Translations under genes and position numbers: made by a program
Notes under the pieces: model-generated
Told to the model about the DNA's origin: nothing
What the model saw: the letters and a program-made list of their open reading frames with translations, nothing else
The model's database searches: none
Shown: piece by piece, positions 53,229 through 62,562 of the stretch
Layout: the number at the start of each line of letters is the position of its first letter
Numbering within the stretch: position 1 is the stretch's first letter
Assembly: GCF_003253735.1 (NCBI RefSeq)
Contig: NZ_QKYW01000001.1
Coordinates: 248,001 to 312,000, forward strand
Direction of reading: 5' to 3'
Length of the DNA stretch: 64,000 nt
DNA from: Pseudomonas sp. URMO17WK12:I2
GTDB lineage: Bacteria; Pseudomonadota; Gammaproteobacteria; Pseudomonadales; Pseudomonadaceae

Positions 53229-54332
53229 TTACTCCTTGGCAGCCAGGTCGACGGCGCGGTTCTGCCGGTCCACCGGGCGCACCTGCTGCCCATCCAGCAG
53301 CACCTGCACACCGGCCACCACCACCCAGTCGCTGGCCTTCAGGCCGTCGAGCACCGGCACGCTATTCTCGCCATAGGCACCGACCCGCACGCTGGTGCGC
53401 TTGAGCTTGGACGTCTGTGGGTCGACCACCCAGACATAGGGCTGGCCCTGTTCCGCACTCAGCGCCGACAACGGTACCGCCAGCGGCACGTCGCCATTGC
53501 GGGCGATAAAGACTCGGGCGCTCTGGCCAAGCTCGACCTGGGCCTCCGACTGTTGCAAGGCGACGCGCGCCGCGTAGGTGCGCGAGCGTGAGTCGGCTGC
53601 CGGTGACAGTTCACGCACGCGCCCGGCCAGCTGCTGGCCGGGCTGCGACCACAGCTCCACGGCCACCTCCTGGCCGATGGCGAGGTTTCCGATCGCCTGC
53701 TCGGGCAGGTCGATCGCCACCTCGCGCTCGCCGTCGGCAGCCAGCACGAACACCGTCTGCCCGGCCGCCACCACCTGCCCGACCTCGGCACGGCGCTGCA
53801 CGATCACCCCGCTCTGCGGCGCTTTCAACACGGCATAGCCAGCCTGGTTGTCGGCGACGTTGAGCTCGGCGCGTACCTGGCGCAGGCGCGCTTCGGCAGC
53901 GCGATAGGTGTTTTCGGCGTTGTCGGCCAGGGATTTGCTGATCATCCCGCGCTGTTGCAGGGTGCGATAGCGGTCGCGCTCGGCGCGCGCCAACTGCAGG
54001 TTGGATTCGGCCGATTGCAGCTGGGCCCGGGAGGCGTCGAGCTGCAGGCGCACGTCCTGCGGGTCCAGCTCGGCCAGCGCCGCGTCCTTGTCGACCCGCT
54101 GGCCCACCTCGACCAGGCGTCGGGTCACCTTGCCGCCGATGCGGAACGCCAGTTCCGGCTCCAGCCGCGCCCTTATCTCGCCTGGGTAGGAGTCCACCTG
54201 CTCCGCCGCCAACTGCGGCTGCGCCACCATGGCTGGGCGAATGCCTGGCTGCGGCGCCTGGGTATCGCTGCAGGCAGCCAGAGACAGGGCCAGGCACAAA
54301 GGCGCAAGGCGAGACAGAGCATGGCGAGACAT
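53229..54332 (-). CDS. RND efflux periplasmic adaptor lipoprotein (MFP)
   Basis: A 367-residue membrane-fusion protein. Lipobox LSLAAC anchors it to the inner membrane. Order: barrel-sandwich half (FRIGGKVTRRLVEVGQRVDK), an alpha-hairpin (RAQLQSAESNLQLARAERDR, later AEARLRQVRAELNVADNQ), the second lipoyl half (VLKAPQSGVIVQRRAEVGQV), beta-barrel and membrane-proximal domains. It joins the permease to an outer-membrane channel. It is the first gene of the pump operon, divergent from the TetR gene. Confidence 0.93.
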   Translation of the reverse strand: MSRHALSRLAPLCLALSLAACSDTQAPQPGIRPAMVAQPQLAAEQVDSYPGEIRARLEPELAFRIGGKVTRRLVEVGQRVDKDAALAELDPQDVRLQLDASRAQLQSAESNLQLARAERDRYRTLQQRGMISKSLADNAENTYRAAEARLRQVRAELNVADNQAGYAVLKAPQSGVIVQRRAEVGQVVAAGQTVFVLAADGEREVAIDLPEQAIGNLAIGQEVAVELWSQPGQQLAGRVRELSPAADSRSRTYAARVALQQSEAQVELGQSARVFIARNGDVPLAVPLSALSAEQGQPYVWVVDPQTSKLKRTSVRVGAYGENSVPVLDGLKASDWVVVAGVQVLLDGQQVRPVDRQNRAVDLAAKE

Positions 54333-54356
54333 GATGAGCGTCCTTTCAGCGGGAAC

Positions 54357-54406
54357 TTTTTAATATTTGTACTGCCGGGTATATTAAAAATAGCGTACTC
54401 GGCAGT
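54357..54406. promoter_or_regulatory. Overlapping inverted repeats, predicted TetR operator
   Basis: Two inverted repeats lie in the 93-bp divergent gap: TTTTTAATAT (54357-54366) with ATATTAAAAA (54381-54390), and ACTGCCG (54371-54377) with CGGCAGT (54400-54406). Either could be the site at which the TetR protein encoded next door represses the pump operon and itself. Which one is used cannot be told. Confidence 0.6.
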
Positions 54407-54425
54407 CCAGTATTAAAATCGCCGG

Positions 54426-55061
54426 ATGTCAGACACTTCATTACAGTCCAGCGGCCCCGGCCGCCCAAAAGATCTCGCCAAGCGCGGGGCCATTCTCGAA
54501 GCGGCCAAATGCCTGTTCCTGCGCCATGGCTACGCCGGCAGCAGCATGGACGCCATCGCCGCCCACGCCGGGGTTTCCAAACTCACGGTGTACAGCCACT
54601 TCACCGACAAGGAGACGCTGTTCTGCGCGGCGGTGAAGGCCAGGTGCGAGGAACAGCTACCCGAGCTGTTCTTCGAGTTTCCCGCCGGTGCGACCGTGCA
54701 TAACGTGCTGCTGAACATCGCCCGTGGCTTCAGCCAGTTGCTCAACAGCAGCGAGTCGGTGGACCTGCATCGCCTGATGACCAGCCTTGGCGCTCAGGAT
54801 CCGCAGTTGGCGAAGATTTTCTACGAGGCCGGGCCGCAGCGTCTGCTTGCCGAAATGGAGTGTCTGCTGGGCAAGATGGACCAGAGCGGCCAGCTGCGTA
54901 TCGAGTCGCCGAAGCTCGCCGCCGATCAGTTCTTCTCCCTGCTCAAGGGTGGCGCCAACTTCCGCCTGCTGATCGGCTGTGGCGAGCCGGAAACCGAGGC
55001 GCAGCAGCAGCAGCACGCCCGTGCCACCGTCGAGATGTTCCTGCGCGCCTATCGCCCCTGA
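54426..55061 (+). CDS. TetR/AcrR family transcriptional regulator
   Basis: A 211-residue TetR-type repressor. The N-terminal HTH is clear (AGSSMDAIAAHAGVSKLTVY then SHFTDKETLFCA, residues about 38-68). The C-terminal ligand domain is of the AcrR-C/AefR type (LNIARGFSQLLNSSESVDLH; RLMTSLGAQDPQLAKIFYEA). It is divergent from the adaptor-permease operon and almost certainly controls it. Inducer unknown. Confidence 0.92.
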   Translation: MSDTSLQSSGPGRPKDLAKRGAILEAAKCLFLRHGYAGSSMDAIAAHAGVSKLTVYSHFTDKETLFCAAVKARCEEQLPELFFEFPAGATVHNVLLNIARGFSQLLNSSESVDLHRLMTSLGAQDPQLAKIFYEAGPQRLLAEMECLLGKMDQSGQLRIESPKLAADQFFSLLKGGANFRLLIGCGEPETEAQQQQHARATVEMFLRAYRP

Positions 55062-55119
55062 GTCGCCGAGCGCTCGCCTGCTGCTATGGTTTCTGCCATG
55101 AGCCTGCAGGGGGTGCGAC

Positions 55120-55491
55120 ATGGATCGATTGAGCGGCGGTTGTCTGTGCGGACAGTTACGCATCGAGGCATTGGGGCAACCTGAGCGAGTCGGCATCTGC
55201 CATTGCCTCGACTGTCGCAAGCATCACGGCGCGCTGTTCTATGCAGCCGCCATCTATCCCCAGCGCGCCGTGACGGTCAGCGGTGAAACCAGCAGCTACG
55301 CCGGGCGCCACTTCTGCCCACGCTGCGGCTCATCGCTATTCGCCCGCAGCGGCGAGGAAATCGAAGTGCATCTGGGCGCTCTCGACGCGCCCGATCAGCT
55401 GCAACCGACCTATGAGTGCTGGACCAGCCGTCGTGAAGCCTGGCTGCCGGCCTTTGCCGTCAGCGAGCGCTACCCCAAGGATCGCTCCTGA
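55120..55491 (+). CDS. GFA family protein
   Basis: A 123-residue GFA-fold zinc protein with the standard cysteines: SGGCLCGQLRI, CHCLDCRKHHGALF and FCPRCGSSLFAR. It is distinct from the paralogue at 10208 (sequence outside the motifs differs). A GGGGGTGCG stretch precedes the ATG. The function is unknown; the family name should not be read as proof of formaldehyde chemistry. It lies 58 bp after the TetR gene and upstream of hut. Confidence 0.88.
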   Translation: MDRLSGGCLCGQLRIEALGQPERVGICHCLDCRKHHGALFYAAAIYPQRAVTVSGETSSYAGRHFCPRCGSSLFARSGEEIEVHLGALDAPDQLQPTYECWTSRREAWLPAFAVSERYPKDRS

Positions 55492-55526
55492 GCCGCCAGG
55501 CCCAAGTCCATGCTGCCGCACTCGCA

Positions 55527-55538
55527 ATGTATATACAT
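55527..55538. promoter_or_regulatory. HutC-type palindrome, distal site
   Basis: ATGTATATACAT is a perfect 12-bp palindrome containing TGTATATACA, the core of known Pseudomonas HutC sites. Its centre lies 85 bp from that of the second site at 55613-55622. Confidence 0.7.
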
Positions 55539-55585
55539 AAGCGACGTAAAAACCTTATCACTTTCCAGTAACGGCTGCATAGCTC

Positions 55586-55622
55586 TTGACCACCGTCATC
55601 CTTTCGCCTAATTGTATATACA
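55586..55622 (+). promoter_or_regulatory. Predicted hut promoter overlapped by a proximal HutC site
   Basis: TTGACC (55586-55591) is separated by 17 bp from TAATTG (55609-55614), a plausible sigma70 promoter. The palindrome TGTATATACA (55613-55622) overlaps the -10 end, so a GntR-type repressor bound there would block RNA polymerase. HutC in other pseudomonads is released by urocanate. Confidence 0.65.
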
Positions 55623-55644
55623 TTACAAGAAAGGACGATCTGCA

Positions 55645-56862
55645 ATGGCTTCTCCACAGTCCACCCGTCTGCTATGGCGCAACGTCACGCTGTTCGACGG
55701 CCTCGAACAAAACCCCGAGCGGATGGCCGTTCTGGTCGAGCATGGCCGCGTGGCTGGCCTGTGGCCGGAAAGCGGCTTCGACCCGAGCCTGGCCCGCGGT
55801 GCCAAGGAAGCCGCCAGCGGCGGCGTGATGACCCCGGGGCTGGTCGACTGCCATACCCACCTGGTTTATGCCGGTGATCGAGCCGGTGAATTCGAGCAGC
55901 GTCTGGAAGGCGACAGCTACGAAACCATCGCCCGCAATGGCGGCGGCATCCTCAGCAGCGTGCGCGCCACCCGTGCGGCCAGCGAGGATGAACTGATCGC
56001 CGCCAGCCTGCCGCGCCTCGATGCCCTGCTGGCCGATGGCGTGACCACGCTGGAGATCAAGTCCGGCTATGGCCTGACCGTCCAAGACGAATTGAAGATG
56101 CTGCGCGTGGCCCGCCGCCTCGGTGGACTGCGCCCGGTGCGGGTGCTGACCACGCTGCTCGGCGCCCATGCCCTGCCGCCGGAATATGCCGGCCGCGCCG
56201 ACGACTACGTAAGCCTGGTCTGCGACGCGATGATCCCGGCCGCTGCCCGTGAACGGCTGGCCGATGCCGTGGATGTGTTCTGCGAAGGCATCGCCTTCTC
56301 CCCTGCCCAGTGCGAGCGGGTTTTCCAGGCTGCGCAGCGCCATGGCCTGGCCATCAAGGCCCATGCCGAACAGCTCTCCAATCTCGGTGGCAGTGCCGTG
56401 GCCGCGCGTTACGGTGCGCTGTCCGCCGACCATATCGAATACCTGGACGAAGCCGGCGTACGCGCCATGGCCGAGGCCGGTACGGTCGCCGTGCTGCTGC
56501 CCGGTGCCTTCCACGTACTGCGTGAAACCCAGCTGCCGCCCATCGAGTTGCTGCGCCAGTACGGCGTGCCCATGGCCGTGGCCAGCGACGCCAACCCTGG
56601 CACCTCACCGATCTGCATGCCGACGCTGATGGCCAACCTGGCCTGCACCCTGTTTCGCCTCACCCCGCGCGAAGCCCTGGCCGGCATGACCGCCCATGGC
56701 GCTCGCGCCCTCGGCCACCACGAACTCGGCCGCATCGCCGTCGGCGCGCCGGCCGACCTGTGCCTGTGGGATATCCAGCAACCGGCCGAACTGGCCTACG
56801 CGGTGCAGACCGGCCGCCTGCGCCAGCGCGTGTTCAACGGAGAGGTGGTTTATGCTCGCTGA
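55645..56862 (+). CDS. hutI: Imidazolonepropionase HutI
   Basis: A 405-residue metal-dependent amidohydrolase that opens 4-imidazolone-5-propionate to N-formimino-L-glutamate, step three of histidine degradation. Metal-binding HxH is in [14 protein letters not shown]; further ligands are in [27 protein letters not shown] and [10 protein letters not shown]. The ATG at 55645 has AAGGA upstream and is preferred over the one at 55612, which lies inside the operator region. It is the first gene of the hut operon, and hutG starts inside its last codons. Confidence 0.95.
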   Translation: MASPQSTRLLWRNVTLFDGLEQNPERMAVLVEHGRVAGLWPESGFDPSLARGAKEAASGGVMTPGLVDCHTHLVYAGDRAGEFEQRLEGDSYETIARNGGGILSSVRATRAASEDELIAASLPRLDALLADGVTTLEIKSGYGLTVQDELKMLRVARRLGGLRPVRVLTTLLGAHALPPEYAGRADDYVSLVCDAMIPAAARERLADAVDVFCEGIAFSPAQCERVFQAAQRHGLAIKAHAEQLSNLGGSAVAARYGALSADHIEYLDEAGVRAMAEAGTVAVLLPGAFHVLRETQLPPIELLRQYGVPMAVASDANPGTSPICMPTLMANLACTLFRLTPREALAGMTAHGARALGHHELGRIAVGAPADLCLWDIQQPAELAYAVQTGRLRQRVFNGEVVYAR

Positions 56863-57787
56863 TCGTCACAGCATGGCCGCCTGGAGCGGTCGTAGCGACC
56901 CGGAAGCCGACAGTGCGCGCTGGCACCAGCGCATCCAGGCGCTGGCCGAAGACAGCCAGCCGGGCCTGGCCCTGCTCGGCTTCGCCTGCGACGAAGGCGT
57001 GCGCCGCAACCAGGGTCGCGTCGGTGCTGCCGGCGCGCCGCAAAGCGTACGCAAGGCCCTGGCCAACCTGGCCTGGCATCGCCAGGCGCCGGCCTATGAC
57101 GCCGGTGACGTGACCTGCGAGGACGGCGACCTGGAAGCGGCCCAGGCACGCCTCGCTCATAACGTCTGCGCGCTGCTGGATGCCGGTCATCTGCCGCTGG
57201 TGATTGGCGGCGGCCATGAAGTGGCGTTCGGCAGTTGGTCCGGGCTGGCCGAACATCTCAGTGGCCAGCCCGCCCCGCGTATCGGGATCGTCAATTTCGA
57301 CGCCCATTTCGACCTGCGTGATCCGACCCATGTGCATTCCTCCGGCACGCCCTTCGCGCAGATCGCCGAGCAGTGCGCCGCACGCGGCTGGCCGTTCCGC
57401 TACGCCTGCCTCGGTGTCAGCCGCGCCAGCAACACCCGGGCGCTGTTCGCCCGCGCCGCCGAGCTGAACGTGCTGGTGCGTGAGGATCACCAGATTCGCG
57501 AGTCGACCCTGGAGACCATCGGCGCCGAGCTGGAGGCCTTCGCCGCCGAGTGCGACGCGCTCTACCTGACTCTGGATATCGACGTGCTGCCGGCCTGCGA
57601 AGCGCCGGGCGTCAGCGCCCCGGCCGCCCGTGGCGTGCGCCTTGAACTGCTGGAGCCGCTGCTCGAACGGCTCAAGGCCAGCGGCAAGCTGCGCCTGGTC
57701 GACCTGGCCGAGCTCAACCCCGAATACGACATCGACAACCGCACCGCCAAGGCAGCGGCGCGCCTGATCCATCTGCTCAGCCTCTGA
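56852..57787 (+). CDS. hutG: Formimidoylglutamase (arginase family) HutG
   Basis: A 311-residue ureohydrolase-fold enzyme with all manganese-binding motifs: [25 protein letters not shown] and [13 protein letters not shown]. It splits N-formimino-L-glutamate into glutamate and formamide (EC 3.5.3.8). This is not the N-formylglutamate amidohydrolase called HutG in P. aeruginosa and P. putida. The ATG at 56852 overlaps the hutI end by 11 bp and has AGAGG upstream, indicating translational coupling. With hutH, hutU and hutI the four-step route is complete in this operon. Confidence 0.93.
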   Translation: MLADRHSMAAWSGRSDPEADSARWHQRIQALAEDSQPGLALLGFACDEGVRRNQGRVGAAGAPQSVRKALANLAWHRQAPAYDAGDVTCEDGDLEAAQARLAHNVCALLDAGHLPLVIGGGHEVAFGSWSGLAEHLSGQPAPRIGIVNFDAHFDLRDPTHVHSSGTPFAQIAEQCAARGWPFRYACLGVSRASNTRALFARAAELNVLVREDHQIRESTLETIGAELEAFAAECDALYLTLDIDVLPACEAPGVSAPAARGVRLELLEPLLERLKASGKLRLVDLAELNPEYDIDNRTAKAAARLIHLLSL

Positions 57788-57837
57788 GCCGAAAGCCCGA
57801 CGCTTTCCCGCACAACAACAATTACGAGGAAACCCCG

Positions 57838-57882
57838 ATGTTCACCACCGCCCGCCGCGGCCAGGAGCCGCGCCATGTCTGA
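57838..57882 (+). CDS. Short 14-codon ORF overlapping the yjiH-like start
   Basis: An ATG at 57838 with GAGGAAA upstream opens MFTTARRGQEPRHV and stops with TGA at 57880-57882, overlapping the next gene's ATG (57875) by 8 bp. It has a better ribosome site than most genes nearby. It may couple translation of the transporter to ribosomes arriving from hutG, or be the relic of an older start. Confidence 0.4.
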   Translation: MFTTARRGQEPRHV

Positions 57883-59200
57883 GTCCCTGCCCGTGAGCAC
57901 CGGCGTGTCGCGCCCCCGAGCCCTGGCGCGCCTGCTGGGCTACAGCCTGATCGGCCTGCTGCTGTTCTTCGTGCCGTTCGAGATCGCCGGGCGTTCGACC
58001 ATCCTCCTCGACCACGCGGCCAGCGCCCTGCAACTGCATGCGCGGCCACTGGTGATCGGTTTGGCGTTGCTGTTCATGCTCTACGGCGCGCTGGCGCCCT
58101 GGCTCGACGGCAGCTGGCGGCGCAGCCTGACCCACAGGGTGTTCAGCGTGCTCAAGGTGTTCGGCCTGCTGATCGGCGTCGCCTACCTGCTGCAGCTCGG
58201 CCCAGAGGCACTGTACCGGCCGGACATGCTGCCATTCCTGTTCGAGAAGCTGGTGCTCAGCCTGGCGCTGATCGTGCCGCTGGGTTCGCTGGCCCTGGTG
58301 TTCCTGATCGGCTTCGGCCTGCTGGAGCTGATCGGCGTGCTGATGCAGCCGGTGATGCGACCGATCTGGCGCACACCGGGCAAGTCGGCCATCGACGCCG
58401 TGGCCTCCTTCGTCGGCAGCTACTCGGTGGGCCTGCTGATCACCGACCGCATGTACCAGCAGGGCCACTACAGCGTGCGCGAGGCGGCGATCATCGCCAC
58501 CGGCTTCTCCACGGTGTCGGCGCCGTTCATGGTGATCATCGCCAAGACCCTGGGCCTGATGGGCCAGTGGAACCTGTATTTCTGGGGCGCCATGGCGGTG
58601 ACCTTCGCCGTCACCGCGATCAGCGCGCGCCTCTACCCGCTGTCGCGGCTGCCGTCCGAGTCCACGCCCGAGGCGCAACTGCAACCCGGCGAGAGCCGCC
58701 TGGGCAGCGCCTGGCGCGCCGGTATGCAGCAGGCCGGCAGCGCGCCGTCGCTGGGCTCGGCGCTGTGCGAAACCTTTGTCGACGGCCTACGCATGACCGC
58801 CGCCATCCTGCCGAGCATTCTCGCCGTCGGCCTGCTCGGGCTGCTCGCCGCCAAGTACACGCCGCTGTTCGACGCCCTCGGCCTGCTGCTCTACCCGCTG
58901 ACCTGGCTGTTCGGCCTGGACGAGCCGATGCAGGTGGCCCGCGCCCTGTCCGCCGGCCTGGCGGAGATGTTCCTGCCGGCGATGCTGCTCAAGGACGCCG
59001 ACGTGCTGGTGAAGTTCGTCACCGCCGTCGTCTCGGTCAGCAGCGTGCTGTTTCTCTCCGCCTCGATTCCCTGCGTGCTGGCCACGCGGATTCCCCTGAG
59101 CCTGGGGCACCTGCTGCTGATCTGGCTGCAGCGCACCCTGCTCAGCCTGCTGCTGGCCATCCCCCTGGCCTACCTCGCCCGATTTCTGGGTTGGCTCTGA
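57875..59200 (+). CDS. YjiH family membrane protein, putative hut-linked transporter
   Basis: A 441-residue inner-membrane protein with about ten helices and the nucleoside-recognition (Gate) type arrangement of the YjiH family: LLGYSLIGLLLFFVPFEIAG at the start, AVASFVGSYSVGLLITDRMY in the centre and ALSAGLAEMFLPAMLLKDAD in the second half. Its own AGGAG lies 7 bp before the ATG. It sits between hutG and hutU, so it may carry histidine, urocanate or a breakdown product such as formamide. No member has an established substrate as far as I know. Confidence 0.82.
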   Translation: MSESLPVSTGVSRPRALARLLGYSLIGLLLFFVPFEIAGRSTILLDHAASALQLHARPLVIGLALLFMLYGALAPWLDGSWRRSLTHRVFSVLKVFGLLIGVAYLLQLGPEALYRPDMLPFLFEKLVLSLALIVPLGSLALVFLIGFGLLELIGVLMQPVMRPIWRTPGKSAIDAVASFVGSYSVGLLITDRMYQQGHYSVREAAIIATGFSTVSAPFMVIIAKTLGLMGQWNLYFWGAMAVTFAVTAISARLYPLSRLPSESTPEAQLQPGESRLGSAWRAGMQQAGSAPSLGSALCETFVDGLRMTAAILPSILAVGLLGLLAAKYTPLFDALGLLLYPLTWLFGLDEPMQVARALSAGLAEMFLPAMLLKDADVLVKFVTAVVSVSSVLFLSASIPCVLATRIPLSLGHLLLIWLQRTLLSLLLAIPLAYLARFLGWL

Positions 59201-59238
59201 CCGCCCACCCTTGATCCGTTCCCACAGGAGCCCGCACC

Positions 59239-60900
59239 ATGACCAAGTTCCGCGACACCGAAATCCGCGCCCCGCGCGGCACCACGCTTACCGCCAAGAG
59301 CTGGCTGACCGAAGCGCCGCTGCGCATGCTGATGAACAACCTCGACCCGGACGTGGCCGAGAACCCCAGGGAGCTGGTGGTCTACGGCGGCATCGGCCGT
59401 GCCGCGCGTAACTGGGAGTGCTATGACAAGATCGTCGAGAGCCTGACCAACCTGAATGACGACGAGACCCTGCTGGTGCAGTCCGGCAAGCCGGTCGGCG
59501 TGTTCAAGACCCACGCCAATGCACCGCGCGTGCTGATCGCCAACTCCAACTTGGTGCCGCACTGGGCGAGCTGGGAGCACTTCAACGAGCTGGATGCCAA
59601 GGGCCTGGCCATGTACGGCCAGATGACCGCCGGCAGCTGGATCTACATCGGCAGCCAGGGCATCGTCCAGGGCACCTACGAGACTTTCGTCGAGGCCGGT
59701 CGCCAGCACTACGCCGGCAACCTCAAGGGCCGCTGGGTGCTGACCGCAGGCCTGGGTGGCATGGGCGGTGCCCAGCCGCTGGCCGCCACCCTGGCCGGCG
59801 CCTGCTCGCTGAATATCGAATGCCAGCAGAGCAGCATCGATTTCCGCCTGCGCAGCCGTTACGTCGACGAGCAGGCCACCGATCTGGACGACGCCCTGGC
59901 GCGCATCGCCAAATATTGCGCCGAAGGTAAGGCCATCTCCGTGGCCCTGCTGGGCAATGCCGCCGAAATCCTCCCGGAACTGGTACGCCGTGGCGTGCGC
60001 CCGGATATGGTCACCGACCAGACCAGCGCCCACGACCCGCTCAACGGTTACCTGCCGATTGGCTGGAGCTGGGCCGAATACAAGGATCGTGCAGCCACCG
60101 ACCCGACTGGCGTGGTCAAGGCCGCCAAGCAGTCCATGGCCGTGCACGTGCAGGCCATGCTCGACTTCCAGAAGATGGGCGTGCCGACCTTCGACTACGG
60201 CAACAACATCCGCCAGATGGCCAAGGAAGAAGGCGTGAGCAATGCCTTTGACTTCCCCGGATTCGTGCCGGCCTATATCCGCCCGCTGTTCTGCCGCGGC
60301 ATCGGCCCGTTCCGCTGGGCGGCGCTGTCCGGCAACGCCGAGGACATCTACAAGACCGACGCCAAGGTCAAGGAACTGATTCCGGACGACGCCCACCTGC
60401 ACCGCTGGCTGGACATGGCCCGCGAGCGCATCGCCTTCCAGGGCCTGCCGGCGCGTATCTGCTGGGTCGGCCTGGGCCAGCGCGCCAAGCTCGGCCTGGC
60501 CTTCAACGAGATGGTGCGCTCCGGTGAGCTGAGCGCGCCGGTGGTGATCGGCCGCGACCACCTGGACTCAGGCTCGGTAGCCAGCCCCAACCGCGAGACC
60601 GAGGCCATGCAGGACGGCTCCGACGCGGTGTCCGACTGGCCGCTGCTCAATGCCCTGCTCAACACCGCCAGCGGCGCCACCTGGGTGTCGCTGCACCACG
60701 GCGGCGGCGTGGGCATGGGTTTCTCCCAGCATTCGGGTATGGTCATCGTCTGCGATGGCAGCGATGAAGCAGCCGCGCGCATTGCCCGCGTACTGACCAA
60801 CGATCCGGGCACCGGTGTGATGCGTCATGCCGATGCTGGCTACCAGATTGCCATTGACTGTGCCCGCGAGCAGGGTTTGAACCTGCCGATGATCGGCTAA
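59239..60900 (+). CDS. hutU: Urocanate hydratase HutU
   Basis: A 553-residue urocanase, about the usual length. It adds water to urocanate using tightly bound NAD+ as an electrophile. Conserved segments include [60 protein letters not shown] (nucleotide-binding glycines) and [20 protein letters not shown]. It is step two of the pathway, third enzyme gene of the operon, 12 bp before hutH. Confidence 0.97.
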   Translation: MTKFRDTEIRAPRGTTLTAKSWLTEAPLRMLMNNLDPDVAENPRELVVYGGIGRAARNWECYDKIVESLTNLNDDETLLVQSGKPVGVFKTHANAPRVLIANSNLVPHWASWEHFNELDAKGLAMYGQMTAGSWIYIGSQGIVQGTYETFVEAGRQHYAGNLKGRWVLTAGLGGMGGAQPLAATLAGACSLNIECQQSSIDFRLRSRYVDEQATDLDDALARIAKYCAEGKAISVALLGNAAEILPELVRRGVRPDMVTDQTSAHDPLNGYLPIGWSWAEYKDRAATDPTGVVKAAKQSMAVHVQAMLDFQKMGVPTFDYGNNIRQMAKEEGVSNAFDFPGFVPAYIRPLFCRGIGPFRWAALSGNAEDIYKTDAKVKELIPDDAHLHRWLDMARERIAFQGLPARICWVGLGQRAKLGLAFNEMVRSGELSAPVVIGRDHLDSGSVASPNRETEAMQDGSDAVSDWPLLNALLNTASGATWVSLHHGGGVGMGFSQHSGMVIVCDGSDEAAARIARVLTNDPGTGVMRHADAGYQIAIDCAREQGLNLPMIG

Positions 60901-60912
60901 GGACCACACACC

Positions 60913-62448
60913 ATGAACACCCTGAACCTGAAACCCGGCCAACTGACCCTGGCCGACCTACGCGCCGCCTACCAGGCTCCCGTGCAACTGACCCTGGATG
61001 CCAGCGCCCATGGGGCCATCGACGCCAGCGTCGCCTGCGTAAACCGGATCATTGCCGAGGGCCGCACCGCCTACGGCATCAACACCGGCTTCGGCCTGCT
61101 GGCCTCCACGCGCATCGCCAATACCGACCTGGAAAAGCTGCAGCGCTCGCTGGTGCTGTCCCATGCCGCCGGCATCGGCGAGCCGCTGAGCGACGCCATG
61201 GTGCGGCTGATCATGCTGCTGAAGATCAACAGTCTGGCGCGCGGTTTCTCCGGCATCCGCCGTCAGGTGATCGAGGCGCTGATCGCCCTGGTCAACGCCG
61301 AGGTCTATCCTCACATCCCGCTGAAAGGCTCGGTCGGTGCCTCCGGTGACCTGGCGCCGCTGGCGCATATGTCGCTGGTGCTGCTCGGTGAAAGCCAGGC
61401 GCGGCACCAGGGCCAGTGGCTGCCGGCCAGCGAGGCGCTGGCCATCGCCGGCCTGGAGCCGATGACCCTGGCCGCCAAGGAGGGCCTGGCCCTGCTCAAC
61501 GGCACCCAGGTGTCCACCGCCTATGCCCTGCGCGGCTTGTTCGAAGGTGAGGACCTGTACGCCGCGGCCAGCGTCTGCGGCGCGCTGAGCGTCGAGGCGC
61601 TGCTGGGTTCGCGCTCGCCCTTCGATGCGCGCATCCATGCCGCCCGCGGCCAGCGCGGGCAGATCGACGCGGCGGCCGCCTTCCGTCATCTGCTGGGTGA
61701 AAGCAGTGAAATCGGCCGCTCCCACGCCGCCTGCGACAAGGTGCAGGATCCCTACTCGCTGCGCTGCCAGCCCCAGGTCATGGGCGCCTGCCTGACCCAG
61801 CTGCGCCAGGCCGCCGAAGTGCTGGCAGTGGAAGCCAACGCGGTGTCGGACAACCCGCTGGTATTCGCCGCCGAAGGCGAGGTGATTTCCGGTGGCAACT
61901 TCCACGCCGAGCCGGTGGCCATGGCCGCCGACAACCTCGCCCTGGCCATCGCCGAGATCGGCGCGCTGTCCGAGCGGCGTATCTCGCTGATGATGGACAA
62001 GCATATGTCGCAGTTGCCGCCGTTCCTGGTGGCCAATGGCGGGGTGAATTCCGGCTTCATGATCGCCCAGGTGACGGCCGCGGCATTGGCCAGCGAGAAC
62101 AAGGCCCTGGCCCATCCGCACAGCGTCGACAGCCTGCCGACTTCGGCCAACCAGGAAGACCACGTGTCCATGGCCCCGGCTGCCGGCAAGCGCCTCTGGG
62201 ACATGGCTGCCAACACCCGTGGCGTGCTGGCCGTGGAGTGGCTGGGTGCCTGCCAGGGCCTGGACTTCCGCGAGGGCCTGCAGAGCACGCCAGCGCTGGA
62301 GCAGGCGCGCCAGGTGTTGCGCGCCAAGGTGCCGTACTACGTCGAGGACCGTTTCTTCGCCCCGGACATCGCCGTCGCCGACGAACTGCTGGCCGAACGG
62401 GTGCTGACGCCGTTGCTGCCGGCCGGCATGTTGCCTTCGGTAGGCTGA
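60913..62448 (+). CDS. hutH: Histidine ammonia-lyase HutH
   Basis: A 511-residue MIO enzyme that removes ammonia from L-histidine to give urocanate, the first step. The self-cyclising triad Ala143-Ser144-Gly145 is in [20 protein letters not shown]. Other family landmarks are [12 protein letters not shown] near the N terminus, [15 protein letters not shown] and [20 protein letters not shown]. It is complete and at standard length. A palindromic repeat separates it from hutC. Confidence 0.97.
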   Translation: MNTLNLKPGQLTLADLRAAYQAPVQLTLDASAHGAIDASVACVNRIIAEGRTAYGINTGFGLLASTRIANTDLEKLQRSLVLSHAAGIGEPLSDAMVRLIMLLKINSLARGFSGIRRQVIEALIALVNAEVYPHIPLKGSVGASGDLAPLAHMSLVLLGESQARHQGQWLPASEALAIAGLEPMTLAAKEGLALLNGTQVSTAYALRGLFEGEDLYAAASVCGALSVEALLGSRSPFDARIHAARGQRGQIDAAAAFRHLLGESSEIGRSHAACDKVQDPYSLRCQPQVMGACLTQLRQAAEVLAVEANAVSDNPLVFAAEGEVISGGNFHAEPVAMAADNLALAIAEIGALSERRISLMMDKHMSQLPPFLVANGGVNSGFMIAQVTAAALASENKALAHPHSVDSLPTSANQEDHVSMAPAAGKRLWDMAANTRGVLAVEWLGACQGLDFREGLQSTPALEQARQVLRAKVPYYVEDRFFAPDIAVADELLAERVLTPLLPAGMLPSVG

Positions 62449-62457
62449 GCAGTGCCC

Positions 62458-62497
62458 GGCGGGCTGTTCGCTTCGCTCCTGAGCCCGCCCTACGCCT
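62458..62497. repeat. Palindromic intergenic repeat ending CCGCCCTACG
   Basis: GGCGGGCT (62458-62465) pairs with AGCCCGCC (62482-62489) around GTTCGCTTCGCTCCTG, followed by CTACG. This is a widespread Pseudomonas intergenic repeat type; a degenerate relative lies at about 29560. It may attenuate transcription between hutH and hutC. Confidence 0.7.
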
Positions 62498-62562
62498 AGT
62501 GCTGGGAGTGGAGCGTTGCGCTCCGCTATCATCCGCGCACCGGGCATTACCAAGGAGTTGCC

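Noticed and set aside
52065..53591. A 508-codon plus-strand frame across the RND permease and adaptor genes
   Set aside because: Antisense of two well-defined efflux genes, crosses the boundary between them, and has low-complexity His/Gln/Gly-rich composition.
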